From positions 12,940,568 through 13,004,567 of the forward strand of contig CM020618.1 of assembly GCA_009829735.1 (NCBI GenBank): a DNA stretch of 64,000 nucleotides, written 5' to 3'. The notes under the pieces are model-generated. The model ran no database searches. It was not told the origin of the DNA and saw only the letters and a list, made by a program, of their open reading frames with translations. This DNA comes from Pyropia yezoensis (lineage: Eukaryota > Rhodophyta > Bangiophyceae > Bangiales > Bangiaceae). Shown piece by piece: positions 32,406-42,379 of this stretch. The position numbers and the translations under genes are program-made. Positions within the stretch are counted from its first letter, which is position 1, and each line of letters opens with the position of its first letter.

Positions 32406-34140
32406 CGCGCCCCTCTCATCCGATGCTTGTTCATGAAGAGGCAGATGTGTAGGAGAGAGGTTCGTCGGCCCTCTGCGGTTGGCCGCCGCCGCGGCTGTGC
32501 CCACCAAGCGACAGCCCGCCGCGGACCGCTGCGGGTGCGCCCCCACCGTCGCGAGCCTCCATGAAGGGGGCGGCGCTCCTAGCTGCGCGGCCGCGAGCAC
32601 CCAGAGCTCTGCGAGCACCCGTCTGGAGTGGCCGCCCCTGCGTGGTTGCCTCCCCTAGAGCCGTTAGGGGTGTTGCTACTGCCGAGCTGCTGCAAGCACT
32701 GCGAGAACTGTAGAGCAGGTTACGGCAGCCCCACCGCCCCCCACCCCCCCTCTCCCCCCCCCCCCCCCCCCCCACCCCCCACGCCCCACCCCATCCATCC
32801 TCCACTGCATCCCTCTCCTCTCCTCCCAACCCTACGCCCCCTCAGCTGGCCGCAGGCACCAAGACAGCGCCGCAGCCAACAAGACAGCGCCGCCGCCGCC
32901 GCCGTGGCCGCCGCTCCACCCCGCGCGGGCGGCTCGCCGTGGTGGCGTCAGCAGTCACTGCGGCCCATGGTGGCCCCCCCCCCCCCCCCCCCCCTGCCGG
33001 AGCGCGCCCTCGTGACAGCACGCCTCTCTCCCTTGCCCGGGCCATAGGCTACCTCCCCCCCCCTCTTTCCACGCATGCGGAGCTCTGTATGTACCTATGG
33101 GGGGGGGCCGGCAATGAGGCGGCCGTGGGGGGGGTGGGGGCAATGAGGAAGAGAGGGGGGGGCGGGGGCAATGAGGCAGAGAGGGGGGGGGGGGGGGGGG
33201 GGGGTGACATGTCGAGGAGCGCGAACATCAACTGGCAGGACGGCACACACGCGCATGCACCTACCTACGGCAACGCCGCATCAAGGTGCAGCAGCGCGGA
33301 AGGGAGGAGGGGGACGGGGGCGGAGGGGGAGGGGGGGGGGGGTCACGGCGGGCCGCTCGTCACCCACCCAGAGGGCGCCAGGTCCGCGCACCCCAACGGC
33401 GTGCAGCGCAGTGGCCACTGGCGGCCACCCGCGCTGCGCCGCGACCGCCGCGGGTGGCGCGCTCCCCTTGCTATCCCACCCTTGACTTCCAACGCCCCCC
33501 CTCCCCCCCCCCCCCCCCCCCCCGCCATACCTCCTCCTCCACCACCCACCCTTCCCCCCCCCGGGGGCCCCCCCCACCCAGACCGGGGGAAAACTCGCAG
33601 GGTGCTCGCAGCTCGCCATCTTCCCCTCCCCCCGCTCAGCACACCTCAGCCATGCCCTCCCTTCCCACCCGCCGCCCCCCCCCCCGCCACACGACCCACC
33701 CACACGGGCACGGCCGCACGGCGTGACAGCGGCGCGGGGGGGGGGGGCGCCGCCGCGGTCCGTGGCGTGCCCGCAGCCGTGGCGGGCAGGGTTGCCCCGG
33801 CAGGTGGGGGCGCTGCCGGGCCTGCCCGGGCGCCCAATCCCCCCACTGGCCACATGTCAATCCCGCGGTCGCGTTGGCGTGCTCAAGACCGGGGGCGACA
33901 GATTCAAATAGGGCTCCCCGCGGGGGCTTTGCGTCGCGGGCGACATCACCAGCTGCGCCCACCTTTCGCCGCCCCGTCCCCCCCCCGCGCCCCCCACCCC
34001 GCACCGCCTCCCCGCTCCCCCACCGCTCGCTGCTCCGCGGCGTCCCTTGCCTCCACCTCCAACCTCGCCCCTTGCCTGGGGCCACCCTTTTCTGCCATCT
34101 CTCGCCCCCCTCCGCCCCCCCCCCCTCCTCCGGCAGTTAC
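31658..34140. other. C-run-rich region without a confirmed gene
   Basis: About 2.5 kb containing many homopolymers: C-runs at about 32311-32328, 32371-32404, 32756-32773, 32977-32994 and 33508-33523, and G-runs at 32264-32272 and 33185-33204. Open frames are abundant on both strands because stops are rare in such sequence; only the 50-codon frame at 32561 looks deliberate. The sequence GCTCTGTATGTACCTATGGGG at 33080-33100 resembles the TGTACAT/G-run borders of the hairpin elements. Confidence 0.35.
32561..32713 (+). CDS. short ORF resembling a mitochondrial transit peptide
   Basis: ATG at 32561 opens 50 codons. The first 40 residues carry Arg, Ala, Val, Pro and Ser with no acidic residue (MKGAALLAARPRAPRALRAP, VVASPRAVRGVATA), then ELLQALREL before the stop. 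This is the composition of a mitochondrial or plastid targeting sequence with a likely cleavage near RGVA. It is probably exon 1, with the stop reached only because the true donor (candidate GTAGAG at 32709) lies just before it. The downstream exon was not identified. Confidence 0.25.
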   Translation: MKGAALLAARPRAPRALRAPVWSGRPCVVASPRAVRGVATAELLQALREL

Positions 34141-34656
34141 ATGTGTACCATGGCGCCCACCCGCACCCTCTTCCGCGCCACCGCGGCGGCACTGGCGGTG
34201 GTGGTGGCGGTGGTGACGGCGGCGGCAACGCCGTCGGCGGCCTGCTCCTGCCTCCCCCCCCCCCCGCTGTCCGAGGCGGTCGCCGCGTCGGCCTTTACCA
34301 TCCGCGCGACCGTCACGGCGGCGGTCTTTATCCCCGACCCGCTGGAGGAGCAGGGCAAGGACAAGGTGTACGCGGCAACGGTGAGGAGGTCCTTCAAGGG
34401 CTGCCTGCCCCGCCGCATTGAGCTGGTGTCGGGGGCCAACTCGGCGCTGTGTGGGGTGACCCTGCAGGTGGGCACCACCTACCTCTTTGTGCTCCGGGCG
34501 GCCGACGGGGCGGGCAAGTACCGCGTCTCGTCGTGCGACACCCTGCGGGTGTGGTCAGAGGTGAGCTGGGCGGACCGCAAGACCCTTGCGGGGGCCAACA
34601 ACCTCGTGTGCCCGCGGTCGCCGTGGGTGTTTGGGCCGTACGCTTACAAAAAGTAA
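34141..34656 (+). CDS. secreted TIMP-like (netrin/NTR-domain) protein
   Basis: ATG at 34141, or more likely 34150 (MAPTRTLFRATAAALAV). A 30-residue signal peptide with a hydrophobic Ala/Val core ends SAA, and the mature chain would begin CSC. That is the N-terminus of tissue inhibitors of metalloproteinases, whose first Cys binds the protease zinc. Over 138 mature residues: CSCLPPPPLSEA, FTIRATVTAAV, RRSFKGCLPRRIELVSG, LCGVTLQVGTTYLFVL, YRVSSCDTLRVWSEVSWADR and LVCPR. Counting from the first Cys, cysteines fall at 1, 3, 54, 70, 98 and 123; animal TIMPs have 1, 3, 13, 70, 99 and 124. Cys13 is replaced by Val, and Cys54 is extra and may pair instead. Single exon, no TIMP C-terminal domain. A secreted inhibitor is inferred; the NTR fold is well supported. 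Confidence 0.85.
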   Translation: MCTMAPTRTLFRATAAALAVVVAVVTAAATPSAACSCLPPPPLSEAVAASAFTIRATVTAAVFIPDPLEEQGKDKVYAATVRRSFKGCLPRRIELVSGANSALCGVTLQVGTTYLFVLRAADGAGKYRVSSCDTLRVWSEVSWADRKTLAGANNLVCPRSPWVFGPYAYKK

Positions 34657-35119
34657 GCCAACAGGCGAGGGCGAGGGCGAGAGCGAGGGGGGGGGGGGGG
34701 GGGGGGGGGGGGGGCGGGAAGGGGGCAACGCCAACGGCGGCAGCGGTGGCTTGGCGTGAGAGGTACGAGCGACCGGTAAACGACGCCGGATGCGCACAAA
34801 AAGAAGAGGACATGGACCACGGCGTCTGTCTGGCCAGCCAGCAGCTGCTCGGGTGTCCACGGCTGGGGACGGGGGGGAGCTGTTGGCAGACAGGGCCCAC
34901 CACCGGGATGGACGCGGGCGGGGGCTGCTCGGCCGCCAGGCGCGTTGACGCCCCCGCCATTGGTGCCGTCGCCAGGGGCGCCACCACCAGATGCACCACC
35001 GCCAGCCCGCCTCGCAGGCATCCTGCCCCCGCACACGCTCGGTTGCTATGGCGGGAGTGGCGGCTGAACGACAGCGGGCAGCCATGCGGGGGGACCGCAC
35101 CAGGCGGCGCGCGCCAGGC

Positions 35120-35186
<67 letters not shown>

Positions 35187-35927
35187 TACGCCCCCTGCCA
35201 CCCGCCCGCCCACCCACGGCCAGTTTCCGGGGCCGCTACCATCACCCCACCAGCCTGTGGACGGCGGACGGTGAGAAGAGCGGGGTGGAGGACGTGTGGC
35301 GTGTGGGCACCATTGCCTCGTACGTTTTGATGGCGGTGGCGGTGGCGATGGCGGCGCAACATAAAAAAAAAAAAAAAAAGAGGGGGAGGCTGGAGGAGAG
35401 AGGGGGTGCGGGACGGGCAGCGGCCGGGGAGTTGGCGGGGGAGAGGAGCGAGGGTACACGGGCCTGCGGCAGGGGGGAGAGAGTGGGCGGGAGGGGGGGG
35501 ATTGGCCGGACGAGAGGGGCGTGGAGGGGGGGTGGCTACCTACAGAGGGGGCGGAGGCGAGCGGGCTGGCGGAGCGGATGTGGCTGACGGCCGCCGCCGC
35601 TGTCGGCCGCCGCGCGCACGCGCCGTGGCCGCGGCGCGCACGGGGGCCACCGCCAATGGATCGCCCCGCGGGCCCCGCGCGCCGCGGCACGCGCCCGCCC
35701 CCGCCCACCCGCGACGCCACCGCCGCCCCCGCCCCCACCCCCACCGCCACCCCCACCGCCACCGCCGCCGCCGCCGCCACCCCCACTGCCCGCGGCGTCG
35801 TGGTGGCGTCCGCCTCCCCTCTACCTATTGTCCTCTTGCCCCCCCCCTCCCCCCACCGCCCCCCCCCCTCCCCCCCTTCCCCCCCCCCTCCTTCCATCCC
35901 CCTCCCCGCCTCCCCTCTCCCCTCGTG
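34657..35927. other. intergenic region with simple repeats
   Basis: About 1.3 kb between the TIMP-like stop and the CLN3 start. It contains a G-run at 34689-34714, a (CCG)n tract at 35121-35186, and an A-run of about 17 at 35361-35378. Open frames on both strands here are low complexity. No gene recognised. Confidence 0.4.
35121..35186. repeat. (CCG)n microsatellite
   Basis: About 22 uninterrupted CCG units. It is not inside a supported gene. Confidence 0.85.
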
Positions 35928-38064
35928 ATGGGCGGGCCCGCGGGGGACCCGACCGCCCCCCCCTGGGAGGGTCACCCCCCATGGACGCCCCCCGCCTCCC
36001 CGCCCTCTGCCGCGCCGGGACCCCCCTCCTGCCCCCCCGCCACCGCCACCACCACCACCACCACCGCCGCCACCGCCACTGCCGCGAGTGGCACTGGCGC
36101 GGCGGCGGCCGCCGCGTGCACCGCCGCGGCCACCCCCTCCCCGCCCCCCCCCCCCACGCCCCCGCCGCCACCGCCGGCCGCCCCCGGCGGGCGGCACGTC
36201 CACTGGGCGGGCACCCTCACCAGCACCCGCGTGCTGCCGCCCCCGTCGCCGGGGACGCCCGACTCGGAGGCCGACGCGGGCGGCGGGGGGCGGCGGGGCG
36301 CCCCCTGGTTTGCCGCCTTCCTGCCCCCCCAGGCGCCGCCCCGGGGCGCCGCCGCGGCGGGCGGGGGGGCGGGCGGGGGGGCCCCCCCCGGCCTGTCGGG
36401 GCGGTCTCCCTTCCCCCCACCCCCCCCCCCGGCTGCCGCGGCGGCGGCGGCGCCCCCGGTGCTGCTGACCCGGTCCAGCCGGGCGGCGTGGTTCCTCGCC
36501 GGCGTTGCCAACAACACCCCCTACGTGGTCTTCCTGTCGGCCGCCGAGGACCTCCTCCCCGCCCGCGCGGGCACCCTCCTCGCCGCCGCGGTGCTGCCCG
36601 GGCTGGCCACCAAGGTGGCGCTCCCCGCCCTCGGCGGGCCCCCCGGCGCGCCCGTCGCCTACCCCGCTCGCCTGGCCGCCGTCGTTGCCACGCTCGTTGC
36701 CGCCGCGGCGGTGGTGGCGACCCGGCCGGCGCGCCCGGCGGTGACGCTCGCCGCCGTTGCCGCCGCGTCGGCGGGGGGGGGGCTCGGCGAGGCAACGCTG
36801 CTGGCGCTGGCCGGCCGGGGGGGGGGGTGGGCGCCTGGGCCAGCGGCACCGGCGCCGCGGGGCTGCTCGGCTCCGCCTGGTACGCGGGGGGGGGGGGGGT
36901 CGGGGGGGCGGTGGCCATGCCTTTGGTGCTGGGGGGGGTGTTCGCGTGGCTGTGGTGGGGGGGGGGGGGGCTGTCCCGTGCGGGGGGGGGGGGGGGGGGG
37001 CAGGGGGGGGGGCCCGGGGGGGGAGTCTCCTACGCGCTACTGGACGAGGAGGACGCGCCGCTGATGGAGGAGGAGGCGCACGCGGTCGAGGCGGCGGCAG
37101 CAGCGGGGGTGTCACCAGCCACGGCCTCCACCACCGCCGCCGCCGCCACCCCTGCTCTGGGGGGCGGCATCGCCCCCCACAGCCCGCCCCTCTACCCGTC
37201 TGTGTCGACGCTGCGCCCGCCGCGTGGGATAGCCGCGACGGCCGGCGGCGGCGGCGGTGGCGGCGGTGACGGTGGCGGTGGCCGTGGCGGCCGGCCGCCG
37301 TCTCCTCCGTCCCCCCCCTCCCCCCCACGGCGGATGGCGCCGTCGCTCCCCCCCCCCCCGAGTCGGCGGCAGCTGGCGGGCCCCCTCTTTTGGGGGTTTG
37401 TGCTGCCGCTGGCGGTGGTGTACATTGCCGAGTACACGGTCAACCAGGGGATCCTGCCCGTCTTGGACGTGCTGCCAGCTGTGAATGCGGCGGCGGGGGC
37501 CGGGGCGGGGGGGGCGGGGGGCGTCGTCGCCGCTGCCGCCGACGTTGGTAGCAGCAGCTCGCGGCCTGGCGGCCCTGCTGCGTGGTGGCCCCCACCCCTG
37601 CCTGTCTTCCCCGCCGCGGCGGCCTTTCTCGGCCGCCCTCCCACCGCCGCCCCCCGCTACGTGCAGCTGTCCCTCGTCTACCAGCTGGCGGTCTTTGCGG
37701 GCCGCTCCTCCCACGGCCTCATCCCCCCCCCCCCCTCTACGGCCTTGCCGCCACGCAGCTGGGCATTGCGGGGACGCTGCTGGCGCACACGGGGGGCCTC
37801 CTCCCCGGCGCCCGCACCCCCGGCGCCCTCCTCCCCCGCTGGGCCGTCACCGCCGCGGTGGCCATGCAGGGCCTCGTTGGCGGCGGCGCCTACGTGACGG
37901 CCTTTGCGGGCGTGGCCGCCTGGGCCGACCGCACCGACGGGCGGGTGCGCGAGTGGGCCCTCGGCGCCGTGTCGGTGGGCGACGCGGCGGGCATTGCGGC
38001 GGCCAGCCTCCTCGACGTGTGGCTCGAGTGTGCCCTCCGCCGGCGAGCGGGGGTGGCGTGCTGA
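35928..38064 (+). CDS. CLN3: CLN3 / battenin-family membrane protein
   Basis: Multi-pass endolysosomal/vacuolar membrane protein related to MFS transporters. ATG at 35928. About 180 Pro/Ala-rich residues come first, then family segments: RAAWFLAGVANNTPYVVFLS, AAEDLLP, LPGLATKVALPAL, GTGAAGLLGSAWYAGG, and an acidic cytoplasmic loop (YALLDEEDAPLMEEEAH). Next are LFWGFVLPLAVVYIAEYTVN with NQGILPVLD (compare AEYFINQGL in human CLN3), QLAVFAGRSSHG (compare QAGVFASRSS), MQGLVGGGAYVTAFAGVAAW (compare LLGGAAYVNTF) and REWALGAVSVGDAAGI. The segments lie in three different frames; the two switches fall in a G-run near 36817-36827 and a C-run at 37723-37735. Two indels in homopolymers (sequencing or real) are likelier than introns. 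About 710 codons, against 438 in human, because of Ala/Pro/Gly insertions. Stop at 38062. Confidence 0.85.
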
Positions 38065-39404
38065 GGGGAGTTGGGGAGGCGGAGGTGGAGGTGATTGTGG
38101 GGTATGGGTTGTTGGGGGGGGGGGGGGCGGGGGGGGGGGCGGGGGGGGGGGGTGTACGAAATGGGGTTATGGGAGATGGAAAGGGCAAGAAAGTCTAAGA
38201 TAAAAGGATAAAAAGGCGGCGCGCGTTGGAACACGGCGGCGGTGATACAGTACATGAGGAGGCTAGGTGCACAGTATGTGGGTCGTGTGGCTGGCGCGTC
38301 GCTACGAAGGTCCTCGCTCGTGGTGGCCGGCCACTGATTGCATCTGCGCGGGGGCGGGTGGTGGGTGCGCTTTAGCAAACGGTGGGCTTGGGCGTGGATG
38401 GGGGTAGGGGGGCACTGGCACTGGGTGTCTGGGAGGACGGACTCACCTCATGCGCCACGCCTCGTAGGGCCGTTCGTACTGTATGTACATACTGTACATA
38501 CGTAGCCACAAACGATGCAAAAGAAAGTCGCCATCCGCACCGTGCGGCCCGCGTGTGGTCCGCATCGGGGTGCGCACCCCCACCCCCCCAAAAAGCATTG
38601 TCGTCCACACCGTGCGGCCCGCACGGGGTCCGCTTCACCGCCCCCACCCCCCCTCCCCCCCCCCTCGTGATTTCCATCTCCTGCAGGGTGGGGGGCGCGT
38701 CATACATACACGCGCATAGCCAGGGCTATGGGATCTGCGGCCAACCTGCGCGCCTGCGCCAGTGCCTTGCATGGAGGGGACGCCCACCGCGGTAACGCGC
38801 CCGCCATCCCCCACGCACGCGAGCGGGCGGGGAGGGGGTAGGGAGGGGGGGGCGTTGGCCTGCGGACGCGCACCCCGCGGCGGACGCGCGCGCGCAAGGA
38901 GATGAGGAGGCATGTCGACGCGTCGCCCTCCCCCAGTCTGACATCCACCGCCGACAACCCTGCGCTGCTTCCTCCAAGCGCCGCTGCGCTGTTGTGACAG
39001 TCCCTGCGTGTCTTTCTTGGAGCAGACGGACGGTCCCCCTCCCCCCTCCCTTCCCCCCCCCCTGCCCCCCTCCCGCACGTTCAGATGGGTGGGCACTTGG
39101 CTTGCTGCCGCCGCGCGAGGGGGCAAGCGCGCCCGCACACCCGCGCGCTCGTCCCCGACGGCAACGCCGCCGCTCCACGTGGGTGGCCCGGTCGGCATCT
39201 CCCCCCATCCCCGCCCCCTCGACATCCCCCCCACCCCCGCTTGCAGTTGTTTCCCCACGCGCCGTGAGCGCTGCGCTGTCGGCGGCTTTTGCGTCGGGGA
39301 CGGTGGTCAGCCATGGCGCAGGACGCGGAGCAGGACCTGGCGTCGGCCATGGCGCAGGACGTGGGGCAGGGCCTGGCGCCCGCCATGGTGCAGGACGTGG
39401 GGGC
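38065..39404. other. intergenic region
   Basis: About 1.3 kb. G-runs at 38117-38150. GTACTGTATGTACATACTGTACATAC-type palindromic sequence lies at 38476-38503. An 18-bp direct repeat (ccgcaccgtgcggcccgc) occurs near 38537, with a close copy near 38608. The right part may hold the upstream exon of the UFC1-like gene. Confidence 0.35.
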
Positions 39405-39850
39405 AGACAGGCGGACGGCGGGGCGGCTGAGCATGACGCGGGGGCGGCCGAGCATGACGCGGAGGCGGCCGAGCAAGACGTGGGGGCGGCCGAGCCAGAC
39501 GTGGGGGCGGACGAGCAAGAAGGGGGAGCGGCCAAGCAAGATGAGGGGGCGGTCAAGCGAGACGAGGAGACTGCTGAGCAAGACGCTGATGCAGCCGAGC
39601 TAGTCGAGCAGACGGCCAAGCAAGACGAGGGGACGCCCGAGGGAGACGAGGAGGCGGCCGAGCGAGACAAGGGGGTGGTCGAGCAGGACATGGCGGCGGC
39701 CGAGCATGAAGAGGGAGCGGCCGAGCAAGGCAAGGGGGCGGCCGAGCCAAACGATGTGGCGTCTGAGCAAGACGATGGGGCGGCTGAGCGAGACGCGGGG
39801 ATGACGGAGCAGGACGCGTGGGCGGGCTGGAAGGATGTAGGGACTGGCGC
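39405..39850 (+). repeat. 21-bp tandem repeat (about 20 copies)
   Basis: Imperfect direct repeats of 21 bp. In the frame that continues into the UFC1-like gene they encode about 20 heptads of the type A-A-E-Q-D-x-G, rich in Glu, Asp and Gln. Just upstream (39310-39400) are about 2.5 copies of a longer unit containing GCCATGGCGCAGGACGTGG. In the other frames the repeats are basic or Gly-rich and less ordered. Confidence 0.75.
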
Positions 39851-41113
39851 ACAGAATGCGGGGACGCCAGGGTGGGACCTGCAGCTCCCACCTCTGACGG
39901 TCAAGGCAGGTGCGTTCCCTGCTGCTGCTCAATTCTTTCTTTTTTCTCCGGTCTCTTTGATGCCGTCGGTGTCGCGTGGGCGTCGTGGGCGGGCGAGCCG
40001 CTGCCCACCGCGCGCCAGACGGGCCGCCCCAGGATGGTGGCCACTGGTACGAGTGGCCACTGCCCGTGGCGTAGTCTGGGGGCGCAGGCGGTCACTGACG
40101 CTGGGGGCGGGCGCCACTGCTGTCTTCCCCTCCACCAACACCCGTCCCCCCCACCCCCCCCCCCCCCCCCCCCCCCACCCCCCTGGCCTTCTGCGAACCA
40201 CTCTCTTTCTCTTCGGGTGGCGGTGCGCGACGCAGGCCCGTTGGCGGAGGGGTGGCCAGCACGCCACCAGGAGGAGCTCGCCACCTTTGCTGCCGCCGTC
40301 GAGGTCAACCGGCAGTCCCAGCGGGAGTGGTTTTCCATCACCCCCAACGATACGGTGCGTGGGGTGGGGGGAGGGTGCAGCGCGCGGGGGGGTGGGGGGG
40401 GGGGAAGGGAGCCGGCGGTTGCCGCGCGTCCCACCACGACCACCCCCCTGGGGCTCTGCGGCGGCAGCGGCCGGTGCCGCAGCGCCTCTCGCCCCCACCG
40501 CACCGTGTGGCTGGCTGGCCGTGACGGTGGCGCTGACCAAACTAGGTTGCGACCCGTTCCCCATTGTCATTCCCGCTCCCCCGCGGTACCGTGCCTGCAT
40601 GCCCGCTGTCGCCACCCCGCCTGTTGCCCCCATTTCTCATTTCCCCCCTGCCCCCATCTGCACCCGACGGTTCCTCCTCTGCGCCCCCTCCCCCGCCCCT
40701 CCCCCCCTCTCTTCACGCCCCCCTCACCCACTCTGCTTCAACAGGGCACCCGCTGGACGGGCACCTGCTGGGCCTACTTCCTCAACCGGCGCTTCCAGTT
40801 GGACGTCGTCCTCACGCTGCCGCCCGCCTTCCCGTTGGAGCCCCCTGCGGTGGCGCTGCCCGCCCTGGCGGCCGCCACCGCCGCCGCCGCCGCCACCGCC
40901 ACTACCGCCACCACCACCGCCGCCACTTCTGCCGGCGCCGACGCCGACGGCAGGGTGTTGCCGTCGGCCCAGTTTGCCGACGCCTGGGCACGCCGTGCCC
41001 CCGCTTGGGGGGTGGTCCACGCGCTCGCCGCGGGGCTTGGCCCGTGGCTCGCCGTGCACGTACCCGACCTGGTGGCCCAGGGGGTGGTCGTCGAGGCGCC
41101 GCCGCTGCCGTGA
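39690..41113 (+). CDS. UFC1-like protein (UFM1-conjugating E2 fold) lacking the catalytic Cys
   Basis: Three exons: to 39909, 40236-40354, and 40745-41113; donors GTGCGT (both), acceptors CGCAG and AACAG, phases 1 and 0. The match to UFC1 runs the full length: LPPLTVKAG/PLAEGW (human IPVLKTNAGPRDRELW), EVNRQSQREWF (NKNADNDWF), GTRWTGTCW (GTRWFGKCW), FPLEPPAVALPAL (YPTTAPEIAVPEL), FADAWARRAPAWGVVHALAAG ([21 protein letters not shown]), LGPWLAVHVPDLVAQGVV (LGPWLAVEIPDLIQKGVI). Where human UFC1 has the TAK motif and catalytic Cys116 (GGKICLTDHF), this protein has an Ala/Thr run and DGRVLPSAQF: the Cys position is Leu (codon 40958-40960). The N-terminus is unresolved: ATG at 39801 gives 198 residues, ATG at 39690 gives 235, and an upstream exon could add the acidic heptad repeats. 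UFC1 homology is firm; E2 activity is doubtful. Confidence 0.85.
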
Positions 41114-42379
41114 GCCGCCGCGCGGCGACTGGGAGGCGGGGGGCGGGGGGTCGGGGGGGGGGGGGGGGGGGTGACGTCGCAAGGTGCGGTTCCGCATGTT
41201 GCCTGTTTAAGTGGTGCACAGTACTGTACCCCGTAGGTATGTGTCTATGCACATACTTCCTCAGTGGACATGCTATGCCTACGACCGACGGCTCCATGCA
41301 ATGAATCTGCAGGGCCAATTCATTCATTGCAGCGCGGCGGCCCGTCCGTGCCCCCCCGACGCCACTCAAAACAAGAACAAGCTGAAGCACCCCCCCCGCT
41401 GGTCACCCAGCGACGGCGGGGCCAACGCCCCCCGCCACTCGCCCCCGCCTTGATGCCGCTCGCTCGGCTGGTGTCGCCCCCCCTCGCTGCGCCGCCAACC
41501 ACCTACGCCCCAACGGAAGCCGCTCGCCCCCCCCCCCGCCCGTCAGAGCAGCCGCACCGACAGCAGCGCGTCACCCACCCCCGCGGACTGCTTCCCAACA
41601 GCGCCGCAGCGACTCCCCACTGGGGGTGACCTCCGTGTCCGCGTCATGAGCGCGGACGCTGGTGTCAGGCGCTCCAACCGGCGCAGGGCCCCCACGCGAG
41701 GCGCCCGGAGTGGCTCCCGCGCAGCGACAGAGGGGGGGGGGGGGGAAGGGATCCTTCCACGGGGTGCCGCGGGGGCAGCGTTGCGCAGCCCCGCGGGTGT
41801 CGTGCGTGTTGTGCCGGGCTGGCACCCCCCCGTCTCTCGACAACCGTCACTACGTACGTATCTACAGCACACACCGTGGACAGCCGACTAGACGGGTTCG
41901 TCCTTCGAGTCAAAGTGTCAGCGGCCTTCTTCTCTTTCTTTTTTTTCTTTTTCTGTGTGTGCGTGTGCTCCCCCCCCTCCCCGTCCCCTGAGCTTCGTCT
42001 CTGCCACCTCGTCATCCCCCCTCCCGTGGGGCACGGCGTGCGCGCGTGTCTGGGGGGCCAAGGCGCAGGGGGGTGGCCGTTCCCCCTGCGCCGCACGCGC
42101 CGCACGCGCTGCCGCCGCCGCTGCTGCTGGGTGGCACCGTTGACCTTGACCCCCCCTGCCCAGTCCCCTCCTTGCCCGCCCTTCCCCTCCCCCTTTCCAG
42201 CGGCGGCCGCCGCCGCCATCGCCGCCACCGCCACCGCCGCCGCCACCGCCGCCGCCGCCACCGCCACCGCCACCGACGGAGACGCCGCCACTGCACTCCC
42301 TCCCACGTCCCCTGCCCCTCCCCCCCCCCCCGGCGCCAGCCAGTTCGGCCGCCTGCCCTCGCCGCCACCCACCTGCGAC
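41114..42379. other. intergenic region
   Basis: About 1.3 kb, with a G-run at 41149-41171, a TGTACC/GTATGTG cluster near 41222-41262, and a T-rich stretch with (GTGTGC) at 41938-41970. A Pro/Ala open frame spans 41876-42379 upstream of the next ATG and could be its 5' coding part. No domain seen. Confidence 0.3.

Noticed and set aside
32561-33045. Mitochondrial elongation factor Ts (from ELLQALREL after a transit-like stretch)
   Set aside because: The expected T-G-A-G-x-x-D-C-K-x-A-L segment is not found in any frame downstream.
35046-37328. Very long minus-strand open frame opposite CLN3
   Set aside because: Arg/Gly/Pro shadow of a GC-rich plus-strand gene; no domain, while the plus strand has clear CLN3 motifs.
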